A stretch of 64,000 nt of DNA from Bufo bufo (lineage: Eukaryota > Chordata > Amphibia > Anura > Bufonidae). Below the pieces are notes generated by a model. The model searched no databases. It was given only the letters and a program-made list of their open reading frames with translations, and was not told the origin of the DNA. The DNA is taken from contig NC_053391.1 in assembly GCF_905171765.1 (NCBI RefSeq), positions 151,470,230-151,534,229 of the forward strand. Direction: 5' to 3'. The translations under genes and the position numbers were made by a program. Below are positions 1 through 12,354 of this stretch, piece by piece; position 1 is the first letter of the stretch, and every line of letters starts with the position of its first letter.

Positions 1-3000
1 TCATATGCATGCCGTGTAACATCTTATGTTGGAATGTGAGAGGGTTGGGAGACAGAGTGAAGAGGACGGTAGTATTTGACCTTGTGACCCGTCATTTACC
101 CGCGATTGTTGCATTATTAGAGACTCACGCAACAGAAGATAGGATTTACACACTGAAAAGGAAATGGGCCTCTCTGGAGTACCACTCTTGCTTTTCATCT
201 TATGCAAGAGGTGTCAGTGTATACATACATAGAGGGATAGAGTTCCAACCGTTAGACAGTGCCATCGATAAAGAGGGACGATATGTATTTCTTCATAGGC
301 TTTGGAAGGGGCAGGAGGTGATACTGGCTTTTATATATATCCCCCCTCCAATTAAATCTACGGTTCTATCACATTTAGCTCAATATATATCTACTAAAAA
401 TCAATGTGCCTTATTGGTGGCAGGCGACTTTAATGCGGTACCGGACCCTGAGTTGGATCGGTTCTCTTCACTCTCTGGGCGCGGTCGCAGCGGGTCCCCT
501 TTGACCGCTGTGTGCCAGGAGCTGGCGCTGGTTGATATCTGGCGCCACCTCTATGGCAATAAAAAAAATTTTTCATGCTTTAGCCAGTCATACGGGTCTA
601 TGTCCCGTATTGATCTGGCATTTGCTAGTCGGGATCTGTGCGGTCGTGTCCTGAGAATGAGGTACGAGCCTCATGGAATCTCGGATCACTCCCCCATTTT
701 GATAGTGTTTGTGGAGGCCCCAACTTCAGGTAGAACCTTTAAATTGAACTCGCACTGGTTTGAGGTGATAGGGGAGCAATCCGGTGTAGATCATGATATT
801 CAGGAATTTTGGGGCTTCAACGTAGGCTCAACACATATCCATTATGTGTGGGACGCGCTGAAGGCACATATTAGGGGTCTGTACTTTAATAAAATCCATA
901 GATTTAGAACGGAAATACGTCGTAGGGAAAAACAGTTGACAGACTCAATAAGGAGTTTGCGTGCCGCATTAATTGACTGTCATGAGGAGCAACTTATCGC
1001 TCAATTAAAGGAGGCCAATTCTCAGCTTAAGACACTTCTATATAAAAAAGCACAACATAAGCTTTTTTTTCAAGGTCAGAACCGATTTTGTGAGTCTGGT
1101 AAAACGGGCAGGTTTTTGGCCCGTTTGGTGGCCAACCAGAGAGAGGTTACCATTATAAAAGAAATCAGGAACTCTCAAGGAATTGGGGTGAGATCCGTAG
1201 AGGAGATAAGAGAGGAATTTGTGAAATATTACTCTACCCTCTATAAATCTGAGTCTATGTTTAGACGTACGGATATGGATCAATACCTCCAACAATTGGC
1301 GCTCCCCCAGTTATCTACCCAGGAGAGAGCGATGTTGGACTCCCCTATTCTTTTGGAGGAACTTCAAGCGACTCTTCCGTTACTAAAGTATAGTTCATCC
1401 CCCGGCCCAGATGGGCTGCCGTTTGAAACTTATAGATACCACGCAAAATCTCTTTTGCCGATTCTACTTCAAGTCTTTAATGAATCCTGCGCACTTGGCT
1501 CTTTACCACCATCATTCAGAGAGGCAGTAATTATCTTGGTCCTGAAAAAGGAGAAGGACCCATGCGATGTGGGGTCATATAGACCCATATCGCTTTTAAA
1601 TACGGACTATAAGATCTTTGCAAAAATTTGGGCTACTCGCTTGAAGAGGGTTATAGCCGGCCTGGTCCACCCTGACCAGACGGGCTTTATCCAGGGTCGC
1701 CAAATACAGACGAGCATATATAGGGTCTATCTGAATCTCTCTGTTGGGGGAAGTGTGGACCACTCCATCCTGTCATTAGATGCCGCAAAGCCGCTCGACA
1801 GGATGGAGTGGCCTTTTCTCTGGGCTACGATGTCCCATTTCGGCTTTGGGAATCCATTTTTGGAAATGACTCAGATGTTATATGCACAGCCAGTTGCACG
1901 TATCAGTGTCAATGGTATGAGCTCCTCTCCTGTGTCGATGTGGAGAGGGATGAGACAGGGTTGTCCCCTGTCTCCCTTCCTTTTCGCTCTCTTTATCGAA
2001 TCATTGGCTTGTCAGATTCGTTTGGAGAATCGTATAGAAGGCTTCGGGGTGGCGGGAGTGAGCGATAAAATAAGCCTATATGCAGATGATGTGATTCTGT
2101 TCCTGGATCAGGGATGGAAAATTCTTCCGTATGTCATAGAGGTAATAGAATCTTACGGTAAATTATCAGGATATATGATCAACTGGACAAAGTCATCGCT
2201 CCTCCCGCTGAACCGGAAAGCTGTAGATGTGGGGAGCCGAGTCTGCATTTTGGCCCCTAACGATTCCTTGAACTATCTGGGGGTTAAGATCGGGGTTCCA
2301 ATAAGTAGGTTTTACGACCTGAATCTGGCCCCAGTTCTGAATAAAGTTAGGACTAAAGTTGGCGCTTGGCGGAAACTAATATTGGCACAGACAGATCGAA
2401 TCGCACTGATCAGGATGATTATTTTACCTATAGTCTTGTTCCCGATGTGTGCTTCCCCTATTTGGATTGACGATATCTTCTTTCATAGATTGGAGACTTT
2501 GATTAACGACCTAATTTGGGGTAGGAAGAGGGTGCGTATAAAGCAGAGATATCTATGGTTGTCGGAGGCAGATGGTGGGCTGTCACTACCCTTTTTTCAA
2601 GGTTATTATTTTTGTGCACAGATTCAGCGGTGTTGTCATTGGAAAGAGAGTTTACTATTACGATATTTGAATTAAGTTATTGACACACCAATAGAGAACA
2701 TTTTTGTATGTTTGGAAACTGGTACTATGGGAATGAGGAGGTCCTTGCTGGTCCCTTGCTCACTGCAGAGGGTGTGGAACAGATTGAAGGAGATCCTTAA
2801 AGTCTCCGGTCCGTTTGGTTTCACTCCTCTGTGGGGGAACGGGGCGCTGGAGGAGTTCTTCAAAATTACAGATTTTGGTTACTGGACACGAAATGGCATC
2901 TATACGGTGTCTCACCTCTTTTACTTAGGTCGATTCAAATCACTTTCGGAATTTGGATTTAATTATTGTTCACCATTAGATGTATTTATGTATACACGTT

Positions 3001-3885
3001 TGAAACACTTATTTGAAGCCTCTAGGGATAGGGGTCGTATTTTCCCACGAGAGAATATATTTCTTGATTACTGTTATGCCCAGAAGGATGAGAAGGTGAA
3101 AATATCTAGATTATACTCTAAACTCCGAATGGCACTGGCAGCTGTAACGCCTTTTAAAAGCCCAAGTAAATGGGAGCAAGAGTTGAATTGTCCCCCTTTA
3201 CATTGGTCTACTATTTACAGGAACGTGAGAAGGGCGACAGTTTCCAGTGCACATAGACTAATTCAATTCAAGATCCTCCATAGATTGTATTATACGCCCC
3301 AAATTCAAGGACAATTTCCCCAAAATAGGGGCCGGGACTGCTGTTGCCCTAAATGTGGACATATTAACGCGAACTATGTCCATTTGCTCTGGAGTTGCAA
3401 TAAAATAAGAAAATATTGGGATGAGGTTTTCTCTGCTCTACAAAAAGAATCTTCAATGAAATATAACCCGGGGATATTGATAGTGATCTTAGGAGATTAT
3501 GGTTCGGAAACAGAAGTCCCCCCCCAGGTTAGACGGATTTGGATGAGGGGTTTGATGGTGGCGAAAGCTATATTGGTGAAGTACTGGGGCTCAGCCTCCC
3601 AGCCCTCTTCAAGGGAGTGGGATCTATACCTTCAACAAATTAAAATTTATGAGGATATGGAAAGGAAGTGGAGAGTAGCACGCAGAGCCACGTAGATATC
3701 TCTAATGTATTTACTGTTTTGTTGTATCTGAAGAATTGAGGGGAACGACAGCCAATGGGGGGGGGGGAGGGATATAAGGATATGTATGATTGTTTTATTA
3801 TATACACTGATTTGTTTTAAATTGGTTTATGTATTAACTTTATGTATTTTCAAAATAAAAATATAAAGAATAAAAAAATAAAAAA
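1..3885 (+). mobile_element. L1/Tx1-like LINE, 5' end outside window
   Basis: The visible part runs from the beginning of ORF2 to an A-rich tail. After the ORF2 stop there is a 3' UTR of about 190 bases with a G-run near 3758 and a tail of AAAATAAA-type repeats at about 3848-3889. The tail is followed directly by the inside of a Tc1 relic, so the LINE probably integrated into it; the other side of the target lies before base 1, so no target duplication can be checked. ORF1 and the promoter are not visible. Confidence 0.85.
9..3695 (+). pseudogene. LINE ORF2: endonuclease + reverse transcriptase, one in-frame stop
   Basis: This encodes the two-enzyme ORF2 protein of an L1-clade LINE: target-site nicking, then target-primed reverse transcription. 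The N-terminal APE-type endonuclease shows CWNVRGLG at the start, LLETH, VAGDFN and SDHS (residues 225-228, genomic 681-692). The reverse transcriptase shows SPGPDGLP, motif A LSLDAAKPLD (Asp at residue 591), GCPLSP and YADD (residues 691-694). A Cys/His cluster (CPKCGH...H...C near 3345-3400) lies in the C-terminal part, as in other L1-type proteins. The frame is open from 9 to 3695 except for one TAA at 2673-2675. About 1,228 codons agrees with full-length L1 ORF2. The usual K-A-F-D stretch of motif A reads K-P-L-D. The true start could be upstream of the window. A fossil broken mainly by one stop. Confidence 0.9.
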
Positions 3886-4610
3886 AAAGGTCTATGGGAC
3901 TGTAGCCAAACTCCCTAGACGTGGCCACAAGAGGAAAAATTTATGACAAATTGAAGAGACTGATTATATGAATGGTAACCAAAAAGCCTAAAACAACTTC
4001 CAAAGAGATTAGAGGTGAACTCCAAGGTCAAGGTACATCAATGTCAGATTGTACCATCCATCACAGTCTTAGCCAAAGTGGATTTAATGGATGACAACCA
4101 AGGAGGAAATCGCAATCAAATCATAGTGAGACTGGAATTTGCCAAAATGCATATTGACAAGCCATAAAGCTTCTGAGGGCTCTGATCTAAATCCTATTGA
4201 ATTTCAATAATTCAAGGTGCTGAAATATGCAGTCTGGTGGAGGCACCCTTAAAACCTAAGACAGCTGAAGCAGTTTACTCATGAGGAATGGGCCAAAATA
4301 CCTGTGGACAGGTACAAAAGTCTCATTGAGAGTTACAGAAATTGCTTGATTGCAGTGATTGCCTCAAAAGGTTGTGTAACAAAATATTAAGTTAAGGGTA
4401 CCATAAATTTTGTTCAGGTCAGTTTCATTAGTTTATTTTATGAATTATTGTTTTGAACCACAATTTAAAAGCAATGTCAGATTTTCGATAGTTGATTTTT
4501 ATTCATTATTTTTTTTTTCAGTTTCTAGGTATTTTAGTGACCTTAGTGGATTTTTCTTTCTTTACCTCAAGGGTACCAACAATTTATATAGGATCAAATA
4601 TGATATATAG
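3886..4610 (+). pseudogene. Decayed Tc1/mariner transposon, 5'-truncated
   Basis: Translated in shifting frames, the stretch gives Tc1 transposase pieces: GHKRK, then KEIRGELQGQG, then SDLNPIEF, then EEWAKIP and VIASKGCVTKY near the end. The LNPIE block normally carries the third catalytic residue and the last piece is the usual C terminus of Tc1 proteins. The middle of the gene, including the first two catalytic Asp positions, is missing, so there is an internal deletion. Downstream AT-rich sequence with GGGTACC at 4397 and 4571 is the probable 3' end. The left boundary is the tail of the L1-like LINE. Confidence 0.7.
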
Positions 4611-4834
4611 GATATAAAAAGATATGTACAGGTTATAAAAAAGTTGATCCACTCACCTAGGTGCATTTACATGGAGCAATGGTTGAACTGTATATGAGTA
4701 GGGATGAGCGAACCCGAACTGTATACATTTTCGTAAAAGTCTGGGTTCGGGTTCGGTGTTCGGCTCTTTCTTGGCGCTTTTTGAAAAGGTGCAAAGCAGC
4801 CAATCAACAAGCATCATACTACTTGCCCCAAGAG

Positions 4835-4925
4835 GCCATCACAACCATGCCTACTATTGGCATGGCTGTGATTGACCAGTGCAGCATGTGACCCAGCCTC
4901 TATTTAAGCTGGAGTCACGTAGCGC
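4835..4925 (+). promoter_or_regulatory. Conserved hairpin and TATA-like promoter block of hAT copy A
   Basis: A hairpin pairs CCATCACAACCATGCC with GGCATGGCTGTGATTG around the loop TACTATT. About 25 bases further on, TATTTAAG (4901-4908) sits where a TATA box would, followed by GTCACGTAGCGC. The same order recurs in copy F (TATATAAG, 62265-62272) and copy C (TATATTAG, 52921-52928). Conservation between copies supports a promoter or transposase-binding role; the function is inferred. Confidence 0.5.
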
Positions 4926-5184
4926 CACACGTCACTCTGCTATGATCAGTATAGGGAGAGGTTGCAGCTGCGACGTTAGGGCGAGATTAGGCAGATTAAC
5001 TCCTCCAAAAGACTTCATTCTGTGATCGATCTGCAGCTGTGGATCATTGAAGTGCTATTATTGACTTGCTCACTTTTTTGAGGCTGCCCAGAGCGTTTTT
5101 AGATCACTTTTTTTCTGGGGTGATCGGCGGCCATTTTGTGACTTGTGGTGCGCCAGCACAAGCTATCACCAAGTGTATTTAACC

Positions 5185-5480
5185 ATCGATAGTGTGGTTA
5201 TTTTGTGCTATATCCTACATCAACTACAGGCTGAGCCTGTGTCACCAAAGTGAATTTAACCATCAACAGTCTGGTTATTTTTTGGCCATATACTACATCA
5301 GCTGCAGGCTGAGCCTGTGTCACCGAAGTGCATTTAACCATCGACAGTCTGATTATTTTTTGGCCATATACTACATCTGGTGCAGGATGAGCCTGTGTCA
5401 CCCAAGTGCATTTAACCATCAACAGTGTGGTTATTTTTTGGCCATATATTACATCAGGGACAAGTTGAGCCTGTCACCCA
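5185..5480. repeat. Tandem repeat, period about 75 bp, in hAT 5' leader
   Basis: Four imperfect units, each with CATTTAACCATC, a short spacer, GGTTATTTT and a TACATC-containing stretch. The open frames across it are by-products of the repeat. The same unit is amplified further in copy F (62540-62960). Confidence 0.85.
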
Positions 5481-5489
5481 GCGCCTAAA

Positions 5490-6215
5490 AAATAGACCTG
5501 ACATTTCTATTCAACCAAATCTGTACAGTTTTAGCTGGTCAAGTTATTTGTAGTGACCGTAAAAGCACACTTTTTTTCTGGGTTGAAAAACCATTCCCAA
5601 ATTTGCCATTCTCAAAATAACTAGTTTCTGGTATTTGAGGCCTACTTGAAATCCATCCCAAAAAGAATATCTTACATTGAAGCTAGTGATAGTGTCATTC
5701 AGAAAAACCTAAGACACACGCTAGCGTGCTGATAGAAATCTGATTCTGTGATTAAACCTATACCTGTCACACAGCGCAAAAAAAAACAGGCCTCACATCT
5801 CTATTTAACCAAATCTCTACTGTTTTAGCTGGTCAAGTTATTTGTAGTGACCATAAAGGCACACTTTTTTTTCTGGGTTGAAAAACCATTCCAAAATTTG
5901 CCATTCTCAAAATAACCAGTTTCTGGTATTTGAGGCCTACTTGAAATCTATCCCAAAAAGAATATCTTACAATGAAGCTAGTGATAGTGTCATTCAGAAA
6001 AACCTAAGACACACGCTAGCGTGCTGATAGAAATCTGATTCTGTGATTAAACCTATACCTGTCACACAGCGCAAAAAAAACCAGGCCTCACATCTCTATT
6101 TAACCAAATCTCTACTGTTTTAGCTGGTCAAGTTATTTGTAGTGACCGGAAAAGCACACTTTTTTTTCTGGGTTGAAAAACCATTCCCAAATTTGCCATT
6201 CTCAAAATTGTGGTG
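5490..6215. repeat. Tandem repeat, period about 295 bp, in hAT 5' leader
   Basis: The phrase TTTTAGCTGGTCAAG recurs at 5529, 5823 and 6118, giving two full units and a part unit that runs into the transposase start. Units share TTTCTGGTATTTGAGGCC and ACACACGCTAGCGTGCTG. Copy F carries the equivalent repeat at 62980-63610. Confidence 0.85.
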
Positions 6216-6225
6216 AACGGGAACA

Positions 6226-9200
6226 ATGAGGAAAACATCTAATAAGGGACGCGGACGTGGACATGGTCGTGGTGGTGTTAGTGGACCCTCTGGTGCTGAG
6301 AGAGGACGTGGCCGTTCTGCCACAGCCACACGTCCTAGTAAACCAACTACCTCAGGTCCCAGTAGCCAGCAGAATTTACAGCGATATTTGGTGGGGCCCA
6401 ATGCCGTTCTAAGGATGGTAAGGCCTGAGCAGGTGCAGGCATTAGTCAATTGGGTGGCCTACAGTGGATCCAGCACGTTCACATTATCTCCCACCCAGTC
6501 TTCTGCAGAAAGCGCACAGATGGCGCATGAAAACCAAGCCCATCGGTCTGTCACATCACCCCCATGCATATCAGGGAAACTGTCTGAGCCTCAAATTATG
6601 CAGCAGTCTCTTATGCTGTTTGAAGACTCTGCTGCCAGGGTTTCCCAAGGGCATCCACCTAGCCCTTCCCCAGGGGTGGAAGAGATAGAATGCACTAACG
6701 CACAACCACTTATTTTTCCCGATGATGAGGACATGGGAATACCACCTCAGCACGTCTCTGATGATGATGAAACACAGGTGCCAACTGCTGCGTCTTTCTG
6801 CAGTGTGCAGACTGAACAGGAGGTCAGGGATCAAGACTGGGTGGAAGACGATGCAGGGGACGATGAGGTCCTAGAACCCACATGGAATGATGGTCGTGCC
6901 ACTGACTTTCACAGTTCGGAGGAAGAGGCAGTGGTGAGACCGAGCCAACAGCATAGCAAAAGAGGGAGCAGTGGGCAAAATCAGAACACCCGCCGCCAAG
7001 AGACTCCGCCTGCTACTGACCGCCGCCATCTGGGACCGAGCACCCCAAAGGCAGCTTCAAGGAGTTCCCTGGCATGGCACTTCTTCAAACAATGTGCTGA
7101 CGACAAGACCCGAGTGGTTTGCACGCTGTGCCATCAGAGCCTGAAGCGAGGCATTAACGTTCTGAACCTTAGCACAACCTGCATGACCAGGCACCTGCAT
7201 GCAAAGCATGAACTGCAGTGGAGTAAACACCTTAAAAACAAAGAAGTCACTCAGGCTCCCCCTGCTACCTCTTCTGCTGCTGCTGCCTCGGCCTCTTCTG
7301 CTGCTGCCGCCGCCTCGGCCTCTTCCTCCGCCTCTGGAGGAACGTTGGCACCTGCCGCCCAGCAAACATGGGATGTACCACCAACACCACCACCTGCGTC
7401 ACCAAGCATCTCAACCATGTCACACGGCAGCGTTCAGCTCTCCATCTCACAAACATTTGAGAGAAAGCGTAAATTCCCACCTAGCCACCCTCGATCCATG
7501 GCCCTGAATGCCAGCATTTCTAAACTACTGGCCTATGAAATGCTGTCATTTAGGCTGGTGGACACACACAGCTTCAAACAGCTCATGTCGCTTGCTGTCC
7601 CACAGTATGTTGTTCCAAGCCGCCACTACTTCTCCAAGAGAGCCGTGCCTTCCCTGCACAAACAAGTGTCCGATAAAATCAAGTGTGCACTGCGCAACGC
7701 CATCTGTGGCAAGGTCCACCTAACCACAGATACGTGGACCAGTAAGCACGGTCAGGGACGCTATATCTCCCTAACTGCAAACTGGGTAAATGTAGTGGCG
7801 GCTGGGCCCCAGGCGGAGAGCTGTTTGGCGCACGTCCTTCCGCCGCCAAGGATCGCAGGGCAACATTCTTTGCCTCCTGTCTCCTCCTCCTCCTACTCAG
7901 CTTCCTCTTCCTCTTCTTCCACCTGCTCATCCAGTCAGCCACACACCTTCACCACCAACTTCAGCACAGCACGGGGTAAACGTCAGCAGGCCATTCTGAA
8001 ACTCATATGTTTGGGGGACAGGCCCCACACCGCACAGGAGTTGTGGCGGGGTATAGAACAACAGACCGACGAGTGGTTGCTGCCGGTGAGCCTCAAGCCC
8101 GGCCTGGTGGTGTGCGATAATGGGCGAAATCTCGTTGCAGCTCTGGGACTAGCCGGTTTGACGCACATCCCTTGCCTGGCGCATGTGCTGAATTTGGTGG
8201 TGCAGAAGTTCATTCGCAACTACCCCGACATGTCAGAGCTGCTGCATAAAGTGCGGGCCGTCTGTTCGCGCTTCCGGCGTTCACACCCTGCCGCTGCTCG
8301 CCTGTCTGCGCTACAGCGTAACTTCGGCCTTCCCGCTCACCGCCTCATATGCGACGTACCCACCAGGTGGAACTCCACCTTGCATATGCTGGACAGACTG
8401 TGCGAGCAGCAGAAGGCCATAGTGGAGTTTCAGCTGCAGCACGCACGGGTCAGTCGCACTGCGGATCAGACACACTTCACCACCAATGACTGGGCCTCCA
8501 TGCGGGACCTGTGTGCCCTGTTGCGCTGTTTCCACCAACATGGCCAGTGGCGATGACGCCGTTATTAGCGTTACAATACCACTTCTATGTCTCCTTGAGA
8601 AAACACTTAGGGCGATGATGGAAGAGGAGGTGGCCCAGGAGGAAGAGGAGGAAGAGGGGTCATTTTTATCACTTTCAGGCCAGTCTCTTCAAAGTGACTC
8701 AGAGGGAGGTTTTTTGCAACACCAGAGGCCAGGTAAAAATGTGGCCAGACAGGGCCCACTACTGGAGGACGAGGAGGACGAGGAGGACGAGGAGGAGGTG
8801 GAGGAGGATGAGGATGAAGCATGTTTACAGCGGGGTGGCACCCAAAGCAGCTCGGGCCCATCACTGGTGCGTGGCTGGGGGAAACACAGGACGATGACGA
8901 TACGCCTCCCACAGAGGACAGCTTGTCCTTACCTCTGGGCAGCCTGGCACACATGAGCGACTACATGCTGCAGTGCCTGCGCAACGACAGCAGAGTTGCC
9001 CACATTTTAACGTGCGGAATACTGGGTTGCCACCCTGCTGGATCCCCGGTACAAAGACAATGTGCCCACCTTACTTCCTACACTGGAGCGTGATAGAAAG
9101 ATGCGCGAGTACAAGCGCACGTTGGTAGACGCGCTACTGAGAGCATTCCCAAATGTCACAGGGGAACCAGTGGAAGCCCAAGGCGAAGGCAGAGGAGGAG

Positions 9201-9643
9201 CAAGAGGTCGCCAACGCAGCTGTGTCACGGCCAGCTCCTCTGAGGGCAGGGTTAGCATGGCAGAGATGTGGAAAAGTTTTGTCACCACGCCACAGCTAAC
9301 TGCACCACCACCTGATACGGAACGTGTTAGCAGGAGGCAACATTTCACTAACATGGTGGAACAGTACCTGTGCACACCCCTCCACGTACTGACTGATGGT
9401 TCGGCCCCATTCAACTTCTGGGTCTCCAAATTGTCCACGTGGCCAGAGCTAGCCGTTTATGCCTTGGAGGTGCTGGCCTGCCCGGCGGCCAGCGTTTTGT
9501 CTGAACGTGTATTCAGCACGGCAGGGGGCGTCATTACAGACAAACGCAGCCGCCTGTCTACAGCCAATGTGGACAAGCTGACGTTCATAAAAATGAACCA
9601 GGCATGGATCCCACAGGACCTGTCCATCCCTTGTGCAGATTAG
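6226..9643 (+). pseudogene. hAT transposase with BED zinc finger (copy A), three frameshifts
   Basis: The encoded enzyme would excise and reinsert the element. The start is the ATG at 6226, just after the leader repeats; the next residues (MRKTSNKGRGRG) match the start of copies C and D. After an acidic region comes a BED finger: C299, C302, H323, H328, with SLAWHFFKQCA before it. The RNase-H-like core has TTDTWTS (D502) and VVCDNGRN (D631), then CDVPTRWNSTLHMLDRL. The C-terminal dimerisation part reads LACPAASVLSERVFSTAGG, with the Glu at 9503-9505 in the position expected for the third catalytic residue. The first frame ends at 8556; the reading shifts near 8530, 8880 and 9030-9060 before the final stop at 9643. 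An acidic Asp/Glu stretch lies at about 8600-8820. Domains are otherwise intact, so this is a recent loss. Confidence 0.9.
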
Positions 9644-9734
9644 ATATTAACTACCTCCCCTTAACAATATATTATTCTACTCCAGGGCACTTCCTCATTC
9701 AATACTATTTTTAATTTCATTTTACCATTATATT

Positions 9735-10990
9735 GCGGGGCAACCCAAAGTTGAATGAACCTCTCCTCTGTCTGGGTGCCGGGGCCTAAATGTGTGACAG
9801 TGGCCTGTTCCAGTGGTGGGTGACGTGAAGCCTGATTCTCTGCTATGACATGAAGACAGATTCTGCGCTGACATAAGGCCAGATTCTCTGTTACGGGACC
9901 GCTCTCCTCTGTCTGGGTGCCGGGGCCTAAATGTGTGATAGTGGCCTGTTCCAGTGGTGGGTGACGTGAAGCCTGATTCTCTGCTATGACATGAAGACAG
10001 ATTCTGCGCTGACATAAGGCCAGATTCTCTGTTACGGGACCTCTCTCCTCTGCCTGGGTGCCTGGGCCTAAATGTGTGACAGTGGCCTGTTCCAGTGGTG
10101 GGTGACGTGAAGCCTGATTCTCTGCTATGACATGAAGACAGATTCTGCGCTGACATAAGGCCAGATTCTCTGTTACGGGACCTCTCTCTTCTGCCTGGGT
10201 GCCTGGGCCTAAATGTGTGACAGTGGCCTGTTCCAGTGGTGGGTGACGTGAAGCCTGATTCTCTGCTATGACATGAAGACAGATTCTGCGCTGACATAAG
10301 GCCAGATTCTCTGTTACGGGACCTCTCTCCTCTGCCTGGGTGCCTGGGCCTAAATGTGTGACAGTGGCCTGTTCCAGTGGTGGGTGACGTGAAGTCTGAT
10401 TCTCTGCTATGACATGAAGACAGATTCTGCGCTGACATAAGGCCAGATTCTCTGTTACGGGACCTCTCTCCTCTGCCTGGGTGCCTGGGCCTAAATGTGT
10501 GACAGTGGCCTGTTCCAGTGGTGGGTGACGTGAAGCCTGATTCTCTGCTATGACATGAAGACAGATTCTGCGCTGACATAAGGCCAGATTCTCTGTTACG
10601 GGACCTCTCTCCTCTGCCTGGGTGACTGGGCCTAAATGTGTGACAGTGGCCTGTTCCAGTGGTGGGTGACGTGAAGCCTGATTCTCTGCTATGACATGAA
10701 GACAGATTCTGCGCTGACATAAGGCCAGATTCTCTGTTACGGGACCTCTCTCCTCTGCCTGGGTGCCTGGGCCTAAATGTGTGACAGTGGCCTGTTCCAG
10801 TGGTGGGTGACGTGAAGCCTGATTCTCTGCTATGACATGAAGACTGATTCTGCACTGACATGAAGCCAGATTCTCTGCTATGGCATGAAGAGACTGATTC
10901 TCTGCTGACATGAAGCCAGATTCTTTGCTATGGCATGAAGAGACTGATTCTCTGCTGACGTGAAGCCAGATTCTCTGCTATGGGACCTCT
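9735..10990. repeat. 141-bp minisatellite in hAT 3' region
   Basis: TTACGGGACC-type junctions recur at 9891, 10032, 10173 and 10314, exactly 141 bases apart; about eight near-identical units, with shorter degenerate units at 10850-10985. Because 141 is 47 codons, stop-free frames run through all units on the reverse strand in at least two frames (up to 416 codons). These are by-products of the period, not evidence of a protein. Confidence 0.95.
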
Positions 10991-11287
10991 ATCCAATTGA
11001 TATTGGTTAATTTTTATTTTTTTAATTTTTATTTTAATTCATTTCCCTATCCACATTTGTTTGCAGGGGATTTACCTACATGTTGCTGCCTTTTGCAGCC
11101 CTCTAGCTCTTTCCTGGGCTGTTTTACAGCCTTTTTAGTGCCCAAAAGTTCGGGTCCCCATTGACTTCAATGGGGTTCGGGACGAAGTTCGGATCGGGTT
11201 CGGATCCCGAACCCGAACATTTCCGGGAAGTTCGGCCGAACTTCTCGAACCCGAACATCCAGGTGTTCGCTCAACTCTATATATGAG

Positions 11288-11854
11288 TAAACCAGTTCAA
11301 TAATTTAAAGACTATGTACACCTTTGGGGGCATTTTGTTTTACTAGTGCATTGTACTCATTATTAGCTAAAAATAATTTTTTCAATTGATCTTTATTTAA
11401 AAAGAGTCCTTTTTCTCTGTACAGATCGGAGATGTCTACTAGCAAAATTTTAATGTTCTCTCTGGTCCATCAGATAGCTAGCTGAAAAGCTCCTTATCTT
11501 TGCTCTCAGGCCTTATAAACACTCATCAAAGCTCTATACTTATCTTACTGATAAGAATGTGGCTTAAATAGGCGATTATGACCTCTTAGTATTTTAGAGA
11601 TAAGGGTTATTAGATGATGGCACAAAGTGAAATTGAAAGTAGGATACAAACAACTAGGAAAACAGTTAAACCTTTGTGACAGAATGGCTCAATATTTTCA
11701 ATACAGACCTACAGAAAAAAAATATATGTTTAGCCCCAAGTTAGTAAATTACAATCATAAAAAGGTAAATAAGTGGCTCACAAACTGGTGTAGGAAGGAA
11801 AGGACTGGGCTTCTGGCCAACTTTTTTGTCAGCTATAGGCTTTATGGTAGAAAC
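11288..11854. other. Unassigned interspersed sequence
   Basis: AT-rich sequence between hAT copy A and a LINE tail. No terminal repeats, coding pattern or array could be recognised; short open frames have no family signature. Confidence 0.5.
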
Positions 11855-12354
11855 ATTGAAACATAGAAACATAGAATGTGTCGGCAGATAAGAACCATTT
11901 GGCCCATCTAGTCTGCCCAATATATCTGAATCCTATGAATAGTCCCTGGCCCTATCTTATATGAAGGATAGCCTTATGCCTATCCCATGCATGCTTAAAC
12001 CCCTTCACTGTATTTGCAGCTACCACTTCTGCAGGAAGGCTATTCCATGCATCCACTACTCTCTCAGTAAAGTAATACTTCCTTATATTACTTTTAAACC
12101 TTTGCCCCTCTAATTTAAAACTGTGTCCTCTTGTGGTAGTTTTTCTTCTTTTAAATATGCTCTCCTCCTTTACCGAGTTGATTCCCTTTATGTATTTAAA
12201 AGTTTCTATCATATCCCCTCTGTCTCTTCTTTCTTCCAAGCTATACTGTACATGTTAAGGTCCTTTAACCTTTCCTGGTAAGTTTTATCCTGCAATCCAT
12301 GTACTAGTTTAGTAGCTCTTCTCTGAACTCTCTCTAGAGTATCTATATCCTTCT
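11855..12354 (-). pseudogene. CR1/L2-like LINE 3' end: last part of RT ORF plus tail
   Basis: Read on the reverse strand, this gives the extreme C terminus typical of CR1/L2-type reverse transcriptases: LERVQRRATKLVHGL, then after a frameshift near 12235 EERRDRGDMIETFKYIKG, then RKYYFTERVVDAWNSLP and a short stop-terminated end at 11952. The 3' end carries ATTCTATG, TTTCTATG and TTTCAATG in tandem (plus-strand 11852-11880), resembling the short octamer repeats that end CR1 elements. The element is severely 5'-truncated at about 12354, as is usual for these LINEs. The exact clade is uncertain. Confidence 0.75.

Larger units (their letters stand above)
4699..11279 (+). mobile_element. Complete hAT transposon (copy A) with perfect 8-bp target duplication
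   Basis: The element is bounded by TATATGAG at 4691-4698 and again at 11280-11287, a perfect 8-bp duplication as hAT transposases make. The first 15 bases (tagggatgagcgaac) and the reverse complement of the last 15 (tagagttgagcgaac) match at 13 of 15 positions, giving short terminal inverted repeats. Inside, in order: GC-rich subterminal repeats, a hairpin and TATA-like box, a 75-bp array, a 295-bp array, the transposase gene, a 141-bp minisatellite, and a 3' subterminal region rich in CCGAAC/GTTCGG. At 6,581 bp it is larger than most hATs, largely because of the arrays. It is the best preserved of the hAT copies here and a reference for the others. Confidence 0.93.

Noticed and set aside
9728..10911. 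Long reverse-strand ORFs (377 and 416 codons)
   Set aside because: They run through 141-bp repeat units in two frames at once and have no gene context; the openness follows from the period being a multiple of three.
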